From positions 3,246,001-3,310,000 of the forward strand of contig CP025734.1 in NCBI GenBank assembly GCA_004011035.1: DNA of 64,000 bases, written 5' to 3'. Below the pieces are notes generated by a model. It was not told the origin of the DNA, searched no databases, and worked only from the letters and a program-made list of their open reading frames with translations. This DNA is from Bdellovibrio sp. qaytius. GTDB lineage: Bacteria; Bdellovibrionota; Bdellovibrionia; Bdellovibrionales; Bdellovibrionaceae. Both the position numbers and the translations under genes were made by a program. Positions within the stretch are counted from its first letter, which is position 1. Every line of letters starts with the position of its first letter. Below, one piece after another: positions 62,000-64,000 of the stretch.

Positions 62000-64000
62000 A
62001 TGACTTTTGATAATCAACCAGTTGAAGTACCGCAAACACTACCGATGTTACCAGTAAGAGATATCGTTGTATTCCCTTACATGATCATTCCACTTTTTGT
62101 TGGACGTGAATCATCGATCAGATCAGTAGAAGATGCTTTAGCTAAAAATCGCCTTATCTTCTTAGCATCGCAAAAAGATATCGCTGAAGAAAACCCTACA
62201 CCAGACACAATTTACAAAGTTGGTACTGTCGCAAAAATTATGCGCATGAGAAAACTTTCTGATGGTCGCGTAAAAATCTTAATTCAAGGTGAAGCAAAAG
62301 CGCAAATCACTTCATTTACTAAAACAACTGGTAGTTATGAAGTAGCTATTGAAAAGATTGAAGACAAAGGCACGACTTCGACTCCTGCTGAAATCGAAGC
62401 TTTAATTCGCACAGCGAAAGAGTCGATCGAAAAAATCATCGCTCTTGGTAAAGCTTTATCTCCAGATATCTTATTAGTATTAGATGATGTTACTGATCCA
62501 GGTCGCATTGCTGACTTAATCGCATCTAACTTAGGTGTGAAAGTACAAGAAGCGCAAAAAGTTTTAGAAACAGTAGACGCAAAAGAACGCCTCTCCCTAG
62601 TGTGCCAAATCTTAGCTGCTGAACTAGAAGTTTTACAAGCTCAAGCAAAATTACGTGGTGGTGTTCGTGAAGACCAACACAAAAATCAACGCGAAAACTT
62701 TTTACGCGATCAAATGAAAGCTATAAAGTCAGAACTTGGCGAAGGCGCTGGTCAGGATTCTAAAACTGAAGAGATGGATGAACTACGTGCCAAACTTATG
62801 GCGTGTGGAATGCCAGAACCAGTTCAAACTGAAGCGTTAAAACAATTAAATCGTTTAGAGCGTATGCACCCAGATGCTTCTGAAGCAACTATGGTTCGTA
62901 CATACTTAGACTGGATGGTTGATCTTCCATGGAGCAAACAAACAGACGACATCCATGATTTAAAACATGCCATGCAAGTTTTAGATGATGATCATTATGA
63001 ATTACAAAAAGCTAAAGACCGCGTTATGGAATTTTTAGCTGTTAGAAAATTAAAAACGACAATGAAGGGTCCTATCCTTTGTTTTTCTGGTCCTCCGGGC
63101 GTAGGTAAAACTTCTCTTGGTCGATCAATTGCGAAAGCAATGGGTCGTGAATACTTCCGTATCGCACTTGGCGGCGTAAAAGACGAAGCTGAGATTCGTG
63201 GTCACAGAAGAACATATGTTGGAGCTATGCCAGGTAAAATCGTGCAAGCTTTACGTCAATGTAAAACTAAAAATCCAGTTATCGTGTTAGATGAGATCGA
63301 TAAAATGGCTTCAGACTTCAGAGGCGATCCAGCTTCTGCAATGTTAGAGGTTTTAGATCCAGAACAAAACACAACTTTCCGTGATAACTATTTAAATGTA
63401 GATTTCGATTTATCGAAAGTTCTATTCATCGCGACAGCTAATGTGGTTGAAAATATTCCACCAGCTTTACGTGACCGTATGGAAATGATCTACATCCCTG
63501 GTTACACAGAGAATGATAAATTATTTATTGCTAAAAAACATTTAGTTGCAAGACAGATGGAAGCCAACGGTATCACATCAGATAATATCAAATTTACTGA
63601 TGACGGTATTAAGTTCTTAATCGCAGGATACACACGCGAAGCTGGACTTCGTAATTTAGAGCGAGAAGTTGGTTCGGTTTGCCGTAAAGTGGCAAAACAT
63701 GTTGTGATGGGCGAAAAGAATTTCGTAGAAATCACAGCGACTACTGTACCAGAATTACTTGGTCCTCCACGTTTCTTACGTGATGAAAGAATGCTTGAGC
63801 CATCAGTTGGTGTTGTTCAAGGTTTAGCTTGGACGCAAGCCGGTGGTGAAGTTCTTTTAATCGAAGCGCTTAAAATGAAAGGTAAAGGCAGTTTAATGCT
63901 TACCGGACAATTAGGTGATGTGATGAAAGAATCTGCTCACGCAGCGATGTCTTATGCTCGTGCTCACATGGACGAGTTAGGTATCGATCAAGAAATGTTT
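62000..64000 (+). CDS. lon: ATP-dependent protease Lon, 3' end cut by the window
   Basis: The open frame runs 667 codons to the window edge. It has the N-terminal substrate domain (LPMLPVRDIVVFPYMIIPLF near residues 14-35), the ATPase with Walker A GPPGVGKTS (about 364-372), LGGVKDEAEIRGHRRTYVG and VIVLDEIDKM, and the start of the protease domain. The catalytic Ser-Lys pair lies beyond the edge. Lon degrades damaged and regulatory proteins. GGAG lies 5 nt before the ATG. Confidence 0.96.
   Translation, partial: MTFDNQPVEVPQTLPMLPVRDIVVFPYMIIPLFVGRESSIRSVEDALAKNRLIFLASQKDIAEENPTPDTIYKVGTVAKIMRMRKLSDGRVKILIQGEAKAQITSFTKTTGSYEVAIEKIEDKGTTSTPAEIEALIRTAKESIEKIIALGKALSPDILLVLDDVTDPGRIADLIASNLGVKVQEAQKVLETVDAKERLSLVCQILAAELEVLQAQAKLRGGVREDQHKNQRENFLRDQMKAIKSELGEGAGQDSKTEEMDELRAKLMACGMPEPVQTEALKQLNRLERMHPDASEATMVRTYLDWMVDLPWSKQTDDIHDLKHAMQVLDDDHYELQKAKDRVMEFLAVRKLKTTMKGPILCFSGPPGVGKTSLGRSIAKAMGREYFRIALGGVKDEAEIRGHRRTYVGAMPGKIVQALRQCKTKNPVIVLDEIDKMASDFRGDPASAMLEVLDPEQNTTFRDNYLNVDFDLSKVLFIATANVVENIPPALRDRMEMIYIPGYTENDKLFIAKKHLVARQMEANGITSDNIKFTDDGIKFLIAGYTREAGLRNLEREVGSVCRKVAKHVVMGEKNFVEITATTVPELLGPPRFLRDERMLEPSVGVVQGLAWTQAGGEVLLIEALKMKGKGSLMLTGQLGDVMKESAHAAMSYARAHMDELGIDQEMF

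Noticed and set aside
1-64000. Mobile elements, prophage, CRISPR arrays, toxin-antitoxin pairs, rRNA or tRNA genes
   Set aside because: No transposase, integrase, spacer-repeat series, paired small toxin-antitoxin genes or conserved RNA cores were recognised by eye; a covariance-model and profile search would be decisive.

Overview
The window is a 64 kb stretch of an AT-rich, Gram-negative chromosome. The gene set fits an AT-rich member of the Bdellovibrionota (Bdellovibrio/Pseudobdellovibrio-like predatory bacteria). It includes a PilT twitching motor, dispersed Tad/Flp pilus parts, a secreted phospholipase A2-like protein and other secreted hydrolases. It also has a nucleoside-catabolism operon, short lysine-rich histone H1-like peptides, TPR lipoproteins and DksA-like proteins. 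This assignment is inference from gene content; no rRNA was seen. Most of the window is ordinary core genome. I saw no rRNA, tRNA, CRISPR array, insertion sequence, phage or integration site.

Layout. 1-4.0 kb: a TadB-like membrane protein, a 27-residue lysine-rich peptide gene with its own promoter and terminator, an exported protein, and a small operon (SnoaL-like, GNAT, nitrilase). 4.0-9.2 kb: the mdh-sucC-sucD TCA operon, ndk, and an RlmD-type rRNA methyltransferase whose first codons contain a terminator-like hairpin. 9.2-13.5 kb: PilF-like lipoprotein, RodZ-like protein, GT39 glycosyltransferase and a protein resembling a degenerate PHP fold. 13.5-18.8 kb: ferredoxin, exonuclease, NAD synthetase, a TadE/Flp-like protein and a TPR protein. 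18.8-25.2 kb: one long minus-strand ribosome-biogenesis run (rplU, rpmA, obgE, a nadD-rsfS fusion, rlmH, comF, lolA-like, rimO). 25.4-34.0 kb: a DUF4143 ATPase, the phospholipase-like protein, RNase G, pilT, deoC-pdp-punA and asnS.

34.2-41.4 kb is the least ordinary part. A subtilisin-like lipoprotein, whose start codon lies inside a long RNA hairpin, overlaps by 1 nt a probable outer-membrane beta-barrel gene. Next comes a divergent pair: a large exported protein of unknown function, and a 1032-residue fusion of an MMPL/RND transporter to an outer-membrane lipoprotein-sorting (LolA-like) domain. I read this as a candidate envelope lipid or lipoprotein export system, and it is the best candidate here for something not well described.

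41.4-45.1 kb: a three-gene biotin-dependent acyl-CoA carboxylase. 45.1-50.2 kb: two histidine kinases. 50.2-53.7 kb: a tatB-tatC-RDD operon and a CpaF-type ATPase. 53.7-57.6 kb: M16 peptidase and HemW. 57.6-60.7 kb: grpE, a class B J-protein and an LpoA/LivJ-like lipoprotein. 60.8-64.0 kb: two DksA-family proteins (one with its zinc finger eroded) and the first two-thirds or more of lon, cut by the window edge.

Coordination. mdh-sucCD and the acyl-CoA carboxylase feed central carbon metabolism. deoC-pdp-punA would turn nucleosides, for example from degraded prey DNA, into bases and sugar phosphates. The rplU-to-rimO run groups ribosome assembly factors. The pilus, Tat, LolA-like, MMPL and lipoprotein genes concern the cell envelope.
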